Shown here: positions 45,939 through 58,093 of the stretch, one piece after another
Layout: every line of letters starts with the position of its first letter
How positions within the stretch are numbered: the first letter of the stretch is position 1
Source of the DNA: Umbelopsis ramanniana AG
Taxonomy: Eukaryota > Mucoromycota > Umbelopsidomycetes > Umbelopsidales > Umbelopsidaceae
Length of the DNA: 64,000 nt
Direction: 5' to 3'
Assembly (NCBI RefSeq): GCF_025399195.1
Contig: NW_026252112.1
Span: 230,117 to 294,116 of the forward strand
Notes under the pieces: generated by a model
The model's database searches: none
Told to the model about the DNA's origin: nothing
Seen by the model: the letters and a program-made list of their open reading frames with translations, nothing else
Program-made: the position numbers and the translations under genes

Positions 45939-46366
45939 ATATTTCTTTTCATTCCTTCTTGCTATCATCGCACCATCTTTATCTTGGAAATAGAATCTTC
46001 CATCAATCATAATCATCGTATACACTTTTTAGAGCTTTTTTTTTGGGGCATTAAAACACAAAAATTTCACTTGTATTTCATGGCATATTCAAAAAACGTC
46101 TGATTTTTTTTTTGTTATCGTGGCAGTGTTTCTCTGGCGCACCAAGTGAATCGCTACAAAGGTTTATACGCCTCTGGACTCTGCTGTGTGCCAAACTTCA
46201 TGCATGGTGCCATCAAATGTGCGGGTATAGCTTGCTATTATCGGGATGACATCAATGTGACACTTCACAGTCAAAGGCATGAATTTAACCGATTTTATAT
46301 AAATTTACTGCCTTTATTTGCCAAAAAAAAAAAGAGCAGTATCATCATCCCCTTCTTTCTGTTATC
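45939..46366. other. Intergenic region CYS3 / PDC
   Basis: About 430 bp: 3' flank of CYS3, then the PDC promoter with several T or A homopolymers and a strong TATA element. No gene seen. Confidence 0.5.
46296..46303 (+). promoter_or_regulatory. TATA box of pyruvate decarboxylase
   Basis: TATATAAA about 70 bp upstream of the ATG at 46367, followed by a pyrimidine-rich leader; this suits a strongly expressed glycolytic gene. Confidence 0.65.
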
Positions 46367-48463
46367 ATGACTACCATTAGTATTGGAAAATATCTTATCC
46401 ACCGTCTCAAGGAAGTTGGTGTGGAAACTATCTTTGGCGTTCCCGGAGACTACAACATGGTATTGTCAGAGTGACAACTACTACGGTATATGGTGTTTTT
46501 TACTAATCGTGTCAATTTTTTCAGCCACTTCTTGACCAAATAGAAGGTAGCTATGAGCCATTAACAGCATCATACTCTTAAGATTATAATACTAACAGCT
46601 TTAACAGACGATAAGGACGTGTTTTGGGGAAACAACGCTAATGAGCTCAATGCTTCATATGCTGCCGACGGCTATGCAAGAATCAATGGTGTAGGAGTAA
46701 GTAGCATCTCAATATACCAAAGTATCACCGGCGTAGGCGTACTAACGGACATTTTACTGAAGGCTTTGGTTACCACCTTCGGTGTCGGAGAGCTATCAGC
46801 TATGGCTGGTATTGCTGGTTCATACTCTGAAATGGTTCCAGTCATCCATATTGTTGGCATGCCTAATACCAAGTCTCAAGCTACTGGTGCTGTTCTCCAC
46901 CATACTCTTGGAAATGGCGATTATCATGTTTTTCAAAAGATGTTTGCCGAGATTACCGTTGCCAATGCCTTGTTGAAGCAAGAGAATGCAGCCGAGCAAA
47001 TCGATCGAGTCCTACAACATTGCATTGCTAACGTGCGTCCAGGTCAGTGTTATTCCGATGAAGTCTGTCAAAATTTTGATGGACACTGACACCCTTTGCA
47101 ACCAGGTTATATCGGTATCCCAATTGACTTGATCAATGCGGAAATTACAGTAAAAGCCTCACCAATTCCATCACTGAGCTTGGACATCCCTAAAAACCCC
47201 GAAAAGACTCATCGAGCAGCTCTGGAGGATATCATCGCAAAGGTAGAAGAAGCAAAGAAGCCCATCATCCTTGTCGATGCTTGTGCATTGAGAAGAAATA
47301 TGATAAAGGACGTCCAAAAGCTAATCGAAGTATCTGGCTTTCCTACCTTCACCACTCCTATGGGTAAAGGCGGAGTCGATGAGGACCAACCTGCCTATCG
47401 GGGTTGCTATGCGGGAGATGTCAGCTATGACGAAGTCAAGCAAGAAGTGCATGATTCCGACCTCATCCTAGCTATTGGCTGTTTGAAGGCTGATTTTAAC
47501 ACTGGCGGTTTCACATATCACTTGGATTCAGACAAGGTGATAGAATTCCACAGCTTTAACGTGAGCGTCCACTACGCAACATACGAGAAAGTTAGTAAGT
47601 AGCATTATTTCATCTTCATCAGGTAGCTTTGGACTTTCTCAGTGGACATTATTTTTACTGACTACCATTTCTATTACCAGGTATGAATCAGCTCATTCCG
47701 GATTTAATCAAGCATTTCCCCAAGAAGCGGTCCATCGACTTTGGTCCACGACCCTGTGGTCCACAAGCCGATAGCAACTCTGAAGTCATCGACCATACTT
47801 ACTTCTGGACGAATATCCCGCGCTTCTTGGAGCCAAGATCTATCATTGTTGCCGAAACTGGTACCTCCATGTTTGGTGCTATCAATATGAAAGCTCCAAA
47901 GGATGCGATCTTCATTACTCAGTTCTTATGGTTAGTTTGATCATAATATATACTCCACATCGTTTGCTTTATACTAATGGTCATCTTTTAGGGGATCCAT
48001 TGGCTATAGCGTTGGTTCGGCCATGGGAGCCGCTATGGCCGGGCGTACACAAGACAGACGAGTCTACCTGTTTGTTGGTGACGGCTCATTCCAGTTGACG
48101 GCACAGGAAGTGTCGGTCATGCTACATCAGGGCCTTACCCCTGTCATCATTATCCTCAACAACGATGGTTATACTATTGAAAAACTCATCCATGGACCTG
48201 ACAGAAAATATAACAACTTCCAAATGTGGCAATACAGCAAGACATTAGAGTATTTTGGCTGTAATTTGGAGCACAACCTCAAGGAATCGTTCCAAGCTAA
48301 GGTTGGTGCCCAAGCCAAAGTCACAACCCGGAAGGAACTAGAGAAAGTTCTTGAGCAAACCAGGGCAGAAAAGAACAAGATCCACATCTTGGAAGTTTGC
48401 ATGCCTCAATTGGATGCTCCCAGAGAGTTATTGTTGCAAGTGAAGACTTCTGAAAACCGTTAA
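46367..48463 (+). CDS. PDC: Pyruvate decarboxylase (thiamine diphosphate enzyme)
   Basis: Cytosolic enzyme converting pyruvate to acetaldehyde and CO2, the committed step of ethanol fermentation. Seven exons: 46367..46459, 46525..46546, 46608..46696, 46763..47042, 47106..47594, 47681..47930 and 47992..48463 (564 residues, like yeast PDC1). Exon 2 is only 22 nt. Active-site residues are present: Asp in GVPGDYNMP, the ThDP-activating Glu in [16 protein letters not shown], the His pair in [10 protein letters not shown], and the Glu of [13 protein letters not shown]. The ThDP/Mg motif is [19 protein letters not shown]...[25 protein letters not shown] is typical of fungal PDC rather than indolepyruvate decarboxylases, though these overlap. 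Confidence 0.95.
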
Positions 48464-48866
48464 CCGGTTGATTATGGATGGAAAGCACACCTTAACATAG
48501 CATTATATTTACAAATCAACACTTCGTTTTTTCATCCAACAGTATGGACAAGGTGATGTACACATGTCGCCAATTCATCTAGTTAGCAATTCATCAAAAC
48601 CAATAAACCGAAGTGGCATTATTGATATGACCTAAATTCTCCTCACAAACACACTATCCATCCTTATGTATCCATTCGCTTGACACCTGCGGACAATCAT
48701 GGGGTGCCCATCGAGACAAAACAGCAAGAATTCCACACAATAAATTAAATAACTGCCATAGGTAAGCAATGACAGGTGTATATTGACAGTCTGCCGTTGC
48801 AGGAGAATACAGTACAATTTTATGCAATATGATGGGTATGCGTTAGACATTTAGAAATAGAAATAC
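48464..48866. other. Convergent 3' region PDC / kelch gene
   Basis: About 400 bp between the stop codons of two converging genes; AT-rich with no supported gene or repeat. Confidence 0.5.
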
Positions 48867-51185
48867 TTAATCCTCATCGTAGTCCTCGAGTCTCGTCCAT
48901 CCATTCTTGTCCGCGCCCTTGATCAATCCAGCTTGATCATCATGGTCCGTTGAGCTGTCACCAAGGCCACGGACCTTATTCCACAATGTGGAGTGCTTTG
49001 GCAGCGGACGACCATCTGATGGACGAATCTCTTCTTCCTTTGCCCGCCAATCTTGTTGGTCTGATGCGGCATAGGTGCGTGATTCCGGCTCGCCCTCATG
49101 CAAAGCGATCTCTCCCTTCTTCTTGTTCTTTTCGCCTTCAGGATCATACACAAACATAGGGTAATCGGTTGTTCGACTATGGTTTGCGGGAGGATAAACG
49201 CCTAGTTCGTGACCAGTGCTGGTGTTGTCGTTTCCCATTCCAGGCAACCAATATGGAGTGCTGGCCTTTGTGCGCTTTCTTCTTCTGTAAAAGTACCATA
49301 TACCGGCTCCAACAATTGCCAGGAAGGCAACGGTCGAAAATGAGATACTAAAACCCAACTTCTTGGCATCTGAGGAGCTACCTTCGTTATAAATAATGGG
49401 AGGGAGTGCAGGAACAGGGTTTCCGCCTGTGCCGACGTTGGTAGATGGGAAGCTGAGAGCACACGCTGGGACAGGTGCAATGGTTTGTGTTGCTGTTGGG
49501 GTAAATTGAGTTACCCATTTCCAAGGTGAGGTCGACATATCAAGAATAGCGAGTTCGTTCGTGTAAACAAAATGGTTATCCTCAGTCAAGTTCGTATAAC
49601 CTACAGAGCAAAATGCAATTAGACATGCTTTGACATACAAGGAGAGCTACATGAGCAGTGTTTGAGACTTCTGACATACCCCCCATAATGATCGTATAGT
49701 TTCCAACTCGAACTGCTTCGTGACCTCCTCGGCCGATAGGAGCAGTTCCACTAACTGTCTGTTGCGTCCAGTCCATTGTACATGTATCGATAACCCACAC
49801 GTCGTTGTAAAATGTACGTTCAACACCAGCTTGATACCATCCACCAAACAATACCAGCGAGTGGCCGTCTGGACCTTCAGACATTGAATTCCTATCAAGC
49901 AGATGAACCAAAGAAAACTGTTAAATGGTACCCCATGATTATGAATAGACTGGACAATACTCACTCTAATCTGGATGGGGGGATATCTTTACCGGTAGAT
50001 ATATTAGCAATTCTGCAGTCCGTAGTGCTGAGGTTGAAGACTGAATAGCGGTCAGAGTTAGAAAGCATGAACTAGCACAGGCTTCGTCAAAAATAAAGAA
50101 AAGTAGCAGATAACATACCGAGGGCTGTGGAATAGTCCTGAATGGCTTCCGAGAAAGTGTTGGTTGTAGTATTTTTTGTGGCGGCAATCCCACCAAGAAC
50201 GAAGAGCTTTCCGTCTCTAGACAAAATGTTAATTCTATTTCACTTTAACTCGCTCAAAATAGCTAGATCCCGGCTTACACAATATTTGCAGTATGGCCCG
50301 CCTTAAAACCAGGTCGAAGGTTTTGTTGTACAGTGTCGACAACTTCTCCCCAATAGCTATGATTTGTATCATAGGTGTATACATCATTGTACTATACATA
50401 ATATCTTTGATTAGAAAATGTTCAATGCATAAAAGAAATTTAAATAAATACATACATATGTCATTGATGAATCGGCATTTTCGGTTCTGCCACCAAAATA
50501 CCATGCAATGTCATTGGAATCAATATTGGCAGTCATGGACATACGATCTGACTTAGGGAAACCGAGAGTTAAAGCTGAAAGAAAAATTGTTATTGCTTGC
50601 AACGATAATCATCAACTACGATAAATGACTTACGTTGGTTAAGGTTCCCGGTGCTATTTGTTCCCTTGGTATTATACGCAAGAATGCCTGTGGCGAGGGC
50701 ATTGGAACCACCCCGACCGGCTTGTGCATACAAAAAGCCAGACGAGTCTCCATAAGCCACACCATAATCATAGGGTGCTGCAATGGAGTTCAATGTAGTT
50801 ACGTTCAGCCTGCTCTGCCAATTGGCTGTAGTTGTTGTGAAGGGCTGTGACATATCCAAGGACCATATCTCGAAAGATGGCTGATAAGCAGAAATTAGTG
50901 GTTAATATGATTGTTAGGGTATTGATTGGTAGGTAGCTCGTATTACTGACCGAAAGGGAGCCGAGTGCATACAAAGCATTGTTCAACAACACCAAACTAA
51001 AAAAAAAACCTCTATATATTAGTTGTCTGCACACCTGCAATGCGTTGAAATCGTTAAAACCAGTGGTAAAAACATTACTTGAAGTTTGAATAATTCTGCG
51101 GTGATGAATATTGAGCTGATACATAGGGAATGGCCGAAATGAATGACAGAATGATAAATGCATAGCCCATTGACGCATTCATCAT
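48867..51185 (-). CDS. Kelch-repeat single-pass membrane protein
   Basis: Predicted cell-surface or endomembrane protein. Nine exons: 51079..51185, 50951..50996, 50634..50880, 50456..50574, 50279..50391, 50119..50216, 49965..50040, 49680..49891 and 48867..49600 (583 residues). A signal peptide (MGYAFIILSFISAIPYVSAQ) leads into kelch-type blades with Gly-Gly pairs and W/Y spacing: LLNNALYALGSLS, DIAWYFGGRTENADS, NDVYTYDTNHSYWGE, KLFVLGGIAATKN, HSLVLFGGWYQAG with NDVWVIDTCTMDW, GRGGHEAVRVGNYTIIMGG. A transmembrane segment (ISFSTVAFLAIVGAGIWYFY) is followed by a basic stop-transfer RRRKRTK and a ~150-residue acidic, Ser-containing cytoplasmic tail. The architecture resembles fungal kelch or galactose-oxidase-propeller receptors of unknown ligand. 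No catalytic residues are claimed. Confidence 0.85.
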
Positions 51186-51872
51186 TTTTGGAGTTCTCGG
51201 GGTAGGATCACAAGTGCTAGAAGTTCTCCAGCTAAAAAAGTGTAATGCTTTGTTCAGGTTACACAAGATGGTGAGAATCCACATGATGAATAACTTGGCA
51301 GCATGATTTTCTGATCTGTCGGGAAAAATACGTGCTTCAGCGTGCTTCAGCGTGCTTCAGCTAGAGATTCAACTGGGTATGATTTTTGACTGAAAGGTTA
51401 TTCATTCTGGTCTAAAGCTTCTTTAACTAGTTTGCGTTTAGTATACGATAATGAAAGTTGAAATGTCTACTCCAAGCCAAGTTGTAAGTCACACAAAACT
51501 GCTTCATTTACGCAGTGATTATTTTTAGGGGCGGGATACTTGGAAAAAGTACATCTTACTGCATTCATCACAGATAAAACAAATCACCAAAATACGAGAT
51601 TTGCCGAATGGGATTGAAGATAACTCGACACCCTAGTCTTATTGTTGAATTGCAACAGTGACTAACCAGCGCTGTGCAGATCTCAGCACGGCAGCGTATT
51701 TGCAACTTTATGTTCTTAAAGACGAGGCGTGACTGGCAGAGGTTACAATCAAATTTGCTCTAGTGCTCAGCAACCCTTCCGTAACGTTTTTTTTACTCTT
51801 CGCTCTCACATTTAATTACTTAGGTTGCATACAATCTCTAATTTTATTACTGGTTGAATTAGATGACCGCAT
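51186..51872. other. Intergenic region kelch gene / GALE
   Basis: About 690 bp with the kelch gene promoter and the GALE 3' flank. It contains a perfect 3 x 10-bp tandem repeat (51331..51360). No gene seen. Confidence 0.5.
51331..51360 (+). repeat. Perfect 10-bp tandem repeat, three copies
   Basis: The unit cgtgcttcag is repeated three times without a mismatch, about 150 bp upstream of the kelch gene start. Confidence 0.95.
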
Positions 51873-53102
51873 CTAAATATTATCGACCAAACATTCTGCA
51901 GGTGGATTGACGTCAAAGCCCTCAAATCCATTGGGGTTCTTTGTCTGCCAATTCCAAAGGCTGACGCACATTTCATCGAGGGTTTTTTCTGCTTTCCAAT
52001 TTAGTTCTGTGTTGGCTTTACTAGGATCTGCGGTAAGGTTGGTTACATCACCAGGGCGACGCGGGCAGAGTTCATAAGGTAATTTTCGCCCAACAGCTCT
52101 GTTCATGGCTTGAATCATTTCCAAAACGGTCGAACCTTCACCAGAACCCAGATTATATACAACGCAGCCAGGATTTGTCTTCAGCTTTTCAAGTGCAGCC
52201 AAGTGACCAGAAGAAACATCAACAACATGGATGTAGTCTCGTATGGCGGTTCCATCCTTGGTAGGATAATCATCCCCAAACACCCGAAGCTTATCTCGCT
52301 TGCCGATGGCGACTTGACTCAAGAACGGCATCAAATTATTTGGTACACCGTTAGGGCTCTCACCCATAAGACCAGACGGATGTGCACCAGCAGGGTTGAA
52401 ATACCGCAACAATGCAGCGTTGAATTGGGGATCGGCAGCGCATAAATCCATCAAAATTTGCTCAATGAATGTTTTGGTGCGACCGTATGGATTAGTAGAA
52501 CCCTATCGCCATAATTATCATTAAAAAGCCCTTTTCATGGACATTTTAGGACCATGGTTGGCCAACAATGATAAGAAGCACTTACAATTGGAGACGTCTC
52601 AGGAATTGGAATCACAGGTGGGTTACCATATACCGTTGCTGATGAGGAAAAAACAAAATTCTTCACGTTTGTTTCGTTCATAGCTTGTAAGAGATTGAGG
52701 GTACCAGTAATACTATTGCGATAGTAGGCAAGTGGTATTTGGGTGGATTCACCAACAGCCTTCAGACCTGCGAAATGAATGACAGACCAAACATCAAATT
52801 TGTTGAATATCTTCCTTAGGCCATCCAAATTCAGGATATCACACTTGAAAAAATGAACTTTCTTTCCAGTGATCTGTTCGATGCGACGGATAGCTTCATA
52901 AGATGCGTTATACAGATTGTCGACCACCACGACATTTTGACCTTGTTCCAGCAATTCTACAACGGTGTGAGATCCTGAAGGGACGAAAGGGAATAAGTAT
53001 AGTTTCGTAAAGTATAGAATTTGATTTTGATGAGATTTTACCAATATAGCCAGCGCCACCAGTGACAAGGACATATTTTGAATCGTAATTAGTGGCCATC
53101 AT
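51873..53102 (-). CDS. GAL10: UDP-glucose/galactose 4-epimerase
   Basis: NAD-dependent short-chain dehydrogenase-like enzyme of the Leloir pathway interconverting UDP-galactose and UDP-glucose. Three exons: 53042..53102, 52586..52974 and 51873..52502 (359 residues). The NAD-binding TGGAGYIGSH motif is split by intron 1. Others are VVVDNLYNASYEAI, VIHFAGLKAVGES, FSSSATVYGNP (Ser/Thr of the active site) and NPYGRTK with the catalytic Tyr and Lys. LLRYFNPAGAHPSG, RDYIHVVDVSSGH and YNLGSGEGSTVLE complete the family pattern. Unlike yeast Gal10 there is no mutarotase domain; the length matches bacterial, animal and filamentous-fungal epimerases. Two adjacent ATGs exist (53102, 53099); the first was used. 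Confidence 0.95.
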
Positions 53103-53180
53103 GTTGAGTAGAAAAGTACTGCTGCTTGATAAAGTTGTGGAGATTTGAAAGAAACACGAACTTGAACCGATCTGATAGGG

Positions 53181-53188
53181 TATAAATA
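53181..53188 (-). promoter_or_regulatory. TATA-like element of GALE
   Basis: Minus-strand TATTTATA about 80 bp upstream of the ATG at 53102. Confidence 0.4.
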
Positions 53189-54301
53189 CTAATTGCGCCT
53201 CCGTGTGCAACGGAAGACTCCTTTTGGTCAAAGTGGCGCAGTATGGGCCTACGGGGTTTAGAAGAATCTCTTCTGTTTGTCATCATTAAATGACCTGCAC
53301 AAAGTTAAGCGTCCATAGGGATTCCTCGCATGGAATGAAGAGAATAATGAATTTCCTAAAGCTAAGTATTAGCTAATGCTGAAGGTCATCCCATGGGCTT
53401 TGTCATGCTTAGGTCAGCACACCGCGGATATTCATTTCAGTCAGAACTGATCGACTTGAGGCGACTGCGGTAGGTTATTGTATCGGCAACGAATGCTTGC
53501 AGAGCTCTGGCATCTCCACGTTTATCTTCATGTGGGTTTGTTTAAAAATAGACAGTGGCATTACGGATTTATGAAATGTGCAACCAACACTTTGAAAATA
53601 GATCTTTCTAGCTGGTCTGTGCACATAACAGTCATTTGCGCGGTATACAGCCAGTTCTACAGCGGGAATAGGAATACTTGCCATATGGAGGAAGTTTTAG
53701 TATTGTAAAATACCAATCAAACGCATTCTTTATGAATTTCGAATATAAAAAAAAAGGGCTTGCTAATAGACAGCTACAAATTGCGGCAGAGAAAAAGAAT
53801 GTACAGAATTCGTCGGCCATGAAAAATTGGAACTGGTTTCATTATCCACATCGAAAAATACATAAAGAAATACCCGCCAAAACGTAGCATACTACTCACA
53901 GTGATACCACCGTTTTAATAAGTGGATAAGTTCCGGTTCGGAGGAGTTAGCGGGTCAGACGTGAGCCTCATCCATTGACAAAATTTCAACAGAAGCGTAG
54001 GCAATACAAGTCAACTTTATCGCCACCTATTCAATACACGAAAAGCAAAGCCACCAAAGTAAGGGACGTAATCTTTCACTTCACAACATACTTTTCACGA
54101 AGTCTGACTATAGTCATTAGTCCAGATAACCGTGCATTGACTACAGAAGTTATTGCCATTTATATAAACTATGTGTTTTCTTTCGAGAGCGACAAATATC
54201 GTATTCACTGTCAATTGCCCCAGTATGCAGAAGGTCCGTAATTACAAAGTATCATAAATATTTGCACCTTGAACTTGAAATACAAACAGCGATTGTTACT
54301 C

Positions 54302-54325
54302 ACACACACACTCTCTCTCTCTCCT
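54302..54325 (+). repeat. CA/CT compound microsatellite
   Basis: Runs of ca then ct dinucleotides just 3' of the secreted protein A gene. Confidence 0.85.
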
Positions 54326-54532
54326 CTATCCGCAAAAGCAGATATTGAGTTGACATCTGCTGGGGTCTCAAGTTCAGGGGAAACGCCACTAGTATGGTCA
54401 AGGCATTCATTTATTAAAGTCATGTAACCATCATTTAAAATGCAGCAGTGCAATATAGGGAATAAAATCAACATGAGTATCTGTTACAAGCAATCAAGCA
54501 AGAACAAATAATGACGCGTATGTATCTGGGAC

Positions 54533-55018
54533 TTAACCAGCGATACTACCGTCAGTGGAGGTAGCAACGATGGAACTCTCAGAGCTGCTAAGGGAGCTTT
54601 CTGCGGTGGAAGTGATGCTATCTGAGACAGAGCTTGAAGCAGCAGAGGAGCTAACAACAGTAGAAGAAGGTAATGGAGAGGGGAAGAGCGAAGGAAGGGC
54701 AGCGGGAATAAGGCCGTTAATATCAACGACAGCATCTCCTCCCAAACAGGGAATGGCAAAGGTGCTAGATCCAATCATGATGGAAACCGAACGGGTAGCA
54801 CATTCATCGCCATTGTGACCATTTTTGCCGCCTTTTTCACCCTTGTGCTCATCATCATTGTCATCATCACCCTTGTCTTCGGACCAAAGTTGTTGAGGTT
54901 CGGCAGCCTTGACATTACCTTGCTGAACTTCGGCATTTCCTGCCTTTGAAAATGGTGTGGCGTCAACAGCGCTAAGTGCATACAAGCAGCCGATTAGAAT
55001 GGGAATGGCTGAGCGCAT
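54533..55018 (-). CDS. Small secreted Ser/Thr-rich protein, copy A
   Basis: Single-exon 161-residue protein; no family recognised. A signal peptide (MRSAIPILIGCLYALSAVDA) is followed by TPFSKAGNAEVQQGNVKAAE, an acidic Asp/Lys/His/Gly stretch (GDDDNDDEHKGEKGGKNGHN) and a short conserved module from ECATRSVSIMIGSSTFAIPC to LPSLFPSPLPSS containing two Cys. The remaining ~45 residues are Ser-dominated (SSSAASSSVSDSITSTAESS), likely O-glycosylated. It is a close paralog of copy B 3.65 kb upstream: the front 120 residues are nearly the same, the tails differ. No clear GPI signal: the protein ends with DGSIAG and no hydrophobic tail. Candidate cell-wall mannoprotein, adhesin stalk or secreted effector; function unknown. 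Confidence 0.82.
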   Translation of the reverse strand: MRSAIPILIGCLYALSAVDATPFSKAGNAEVQQGNVKAAEPQQLWSEDKGDDDNDDEHKGEKGGKNGHNGDECATRSVSIMIGSSTFAIPCLGGDAVVDINGLIPAALPSLFPSPLPSSTVVSSSAASSSVSDSITSTAESSLSSSESSIVATSTDGSIAG

Positions 55019-55069
55019 TTTCAGGATATGTTAGAGTGAATGCTGAAAAATCTGGCACTGAGATTCAGC

Positions 55070-55078
55070 TTTTATATA
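55070..55078 (-). promoter_or_regulatory. TATA box of secreted protein A
   Basis: Minus-strand TATATAAAA about 52 bp upstream of the ATG at 55018; the same element sits at the same place before copy B. Confidence 0.65.
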
Positions 55079-55989
55079 AGCAATTTAATGGTAGTATTGC
55101 CCTTGAAAAATTTATTATAATACCCCTGAGATTAATCATACTGCGGGCATCAAATGTTACCCATTTGACTTTCATTAAAGTGTTTGAATATGCAGATAGC
55201 TTTCTCAAGTCTTCCATTTAGACAATCATCATTTTTCACCTTTTTATGACTTCTTCCGTCGGTAACAATGATGATGGGATCGCTGTCTGTGATGGTGGAC
55301 TTGAAAAGCACATCTATGTCATTTGATTAAAGTATCGTTTTTATCAGGTGACCAAGATATATTTTACTTAGCCTTCATTATCGCTCATCATGGCAGCAAG
55401 TGTTTTTACTTCAATTTGATTTAGATAGTAAGTTAAAGAACTCTACTAGAAATTCCATCATACCATATTCGATTCATTCATGAGGCAAAAAATTAATGAT
55501 ACATTTCGTTTTCATGTCATGGAAAATTGCAAACTAAATATGTCACAATATCTTCAGAGGTCTCAGCATACCAAATCAATATAAATTTGGAAAGCTGATT
55601 GATCATATGTAATTTACCTTTAATATAGGCAACATCAAGTAACTCAAGACGATAATTACACCAACAACAGGGAAAGGCGAGGGTGTTTAAGCTTACGACT
55701 AACTTTCTAAAATTTGCATATGTCCTGGTTTAGTGCAGTAAAACCTAAGCAACGGGTGCATGGCATCCCAGTTCAAATCTCTGCCGATTATCCCGGATCG
55801 CAACTTAAGAACTAGGATATGAAAGCGCCATTGCTATCATCTGTCCACAGCAACCTCTATTCCCAAAAAATAAGCTCAAATTCTTTCTTAATTGAAAGAT
55901 CTCGACTGTCATTTCCCTGGTACCCTATCAGGTACTCATTGCATAACGGTAAAATATGTTCGTTCGAGTTAAGTGTCATACTTTAATTT

Positions 55990-56430
55990 TCAATTTCCGG
56001 TCTAGTGCTTCCGACACATTAGACGAAGAATGTATGTTTATGCTTATTGTGAAATGACGTCCCATTGTTACTGATGATTTTTTCAACTTCCTTAGATAAA
56101 GGCTATTTAACAAACCATCAAATCCATATGAATGTTTTATTCGCGAAAGTGCAATAAATGCCATGTCACAAAACAGAAAGCGCTGCTATTTAACAATCAT
56201 TTGAAAGGCTCATTACCTATTTTAAGGTGTATACTGTGAAAATAATTAGAACGAATTGGAAGAACACTTTTCAGAGAAGTTGTTTGTCGCTTCGATGCGG
56301 CGATTAGAATAACATTGTGCTTATGATCTGCGAACCAGACACGAAGAAGCGTTATTTCGTCGTGATAAGCATGATAGCAATAACAAAATGACACCCTGAA
56401 AGTCATCATGGCAAGCAAAATCATGTTTTT
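55990..56430 (-). repeat. Decayed duplicated segment, copy A
   Basis: Scattered but colinear matches to 59155-59565. Shared blocks include gtgcttccgac...agacgaagaatgta, tttatctaaggaa versus cttatttaaggaa (minus strand), and gaagcgac next to a block ending in aacgagcct / aatgagcct. The copies are clearly diverged, so this is an old duplication tied to the secreted-protein pair. Confidence 0.55.
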
Positions 56431-58093
56431 ACATTTTTAATGTAACATCCGGATGGCATTTTCTTCTCATTGAACGTAGCAAAATAGTAAAAAAAAAAAC
56501 ACAGATCATGCCATCAAAAGGCCATTTTGGATAATGAAGTCGAAAATATGTGCTCGTATTAGCTTATGCAAAAAAAAAACTCCATTTTCAGGACTTTGCG
56601 CTGCTGAGCGATGAGTGTTATGCTAACAAATGTATATCTTACGTGAGGTGAACACTTTGGTGATGGCACTTCAGGCGCATTTCAATACATAAATAAAATC
56701 AAACATTGGGTATGAAGTAGTGACTTAGAACGTGTTACGCGCACTATTGCATATAAAAAAGTGTTCGGTTGAACACGGTACTTTGAACACAAGCTTGTGA
56801 TTGACTTTGATTCAAGTGACGTATTCGAAAACTATGACAGGCATGAAGAGTACTTTTCATCGACATCCATTTGAAATCCTCAAAACGATGTCGAAATGGT
56901 CCACAGTTTACCAAGGAGGGAACTGGGCCACATTACAAGTATGGCAATTGGTTTTTTTTTCTGGTGACTTAAAAAATATTTTATCCCTGAATCCGTTTTG
57001 ACGAACTTCTTAAGATCACGAGCAGTTCCATGGAGCAAGGAGTCCTTGACCTTGCATACGATAAGAAGACGTTGTCTCGTCAAATTGAATGCGCAAGTTA
57101 TCAATGGCATCTGGCGGCAACGGAATCCCCTCAGCTTTCTCGAGATTGTTTAGAACCGTGGTTTATCTCACTTCAAAGCCGAGATCATTACCGTTAACAT
57201 GCCATTCAAAAGCCAACACAACTATAATTGCTTGGAAGAGACCTATATTTGGCTTTCGCGAAAAATAATCGTCGTGATGGCGTTGTCTGTGGATGAGTCT
57301 ATAGTTAAATCTGATTTCAACACTGTACTTAACGCTGTAGGCTGAAATCCGCTGAAGATGTCGGACTCCAAGTCAAGGCCAACCCACATCGGATCCAATT
57401 AAATGCAAATCCAAACTAGAGGAGATCAATAGGCAGTAGAAGCGCAAATCAGCTGTTCAGTATCATTTATAGAGATGTTTTACGTCTTGGATTTCCATAA
57501 CTAGTACACTTCCACTCTCATCGCTTTAACCGCAATAGAGCACAGAACTATGTGACAATTCACAAGTTAGACTGTTGTTCGGCAGTAGTTCTTGCTTCAA
57601 TGATAAGTCGCAGTCTGACTATAACCAAACAAGGCTTTAACCAAGATGAGCCAATCTACAGAAGTACACACTTTCTGCAATATTGATTTCTCTCTGGACG
57701 AACTCCTTTGCATTACTCCATCTTGAAGTCAAGCTTTTGGTGTTTACGTAAAAAAGGAGATTAAGCAAACGACAGATCGGATTGTTGACCCTTACAATGA
57801 AAAATATCACGAATTTTTCTTGTACTGCCGAAAGCTCCATTGTACTTTTGAGACGTTGGCATGCAAAGGCCCAACATATCCCGGTGAGTAACCTCGTCCA
57901 CTTGCATCGGAGATAGTGGCAATTAAGTCATCAGTCCACGTTTCAACTTCGTTGCATTCATTTATTAAGATAATTACATTATCATCCGTTATGCAAAAGG
58001 AAATGTAGATACGAGAAGATCAACTTGAGCATTTGTTTGAAGCAAACCTTCAACAAATAAGTACGCAAAAATTATCTGATACATCTATCAGCT

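Larger units (their letters stand above)
53103..54532. other. Intergenic region GALE / secreted protein A
   Basis: About 1.4 kb without a supported gene. It holds the GALE promoter (TATA near 53181), several short open frames without protein-like content, and a CA/CT microsatellite near 54302-54325. Confidence 0.5.
55019..58093. other. Gene-poor stretch between the secreted paralogs
   Basis: About 3.1 kb without a convincing gene. It contains the promoter of copy A (TATA at 55070), a decayed segment (about 55990-56430) that resembles 59155-59565, several A/T homopolymers, and a stretch around 56880-57330 that reads briefly like broken coding sequence in more than one frame. No tRNA was recognised. 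Confidence 0.5.

Noticed and set aside
46697-46762. In-frame reading through the third PDC intron ([12 protein letters not shown]...)
   Set aside because: The frame stays open, but a GTAAGT donor, CTAAC branch site and AG acceptor are present, and removal restores the family sequence before TTFGVGEL.
51186-51872. Possible small gene between kelch protein and GALE
   Set aside because: No frame with protein-like content; only promoter-type sequence and a 3 x 10-bp repeat.
55740-55810. tRNA-like T-loop (gttcaaatct)
   Set aside because: Stem pairing does not close, and no anticodon or acceptor arm could be folded around it.
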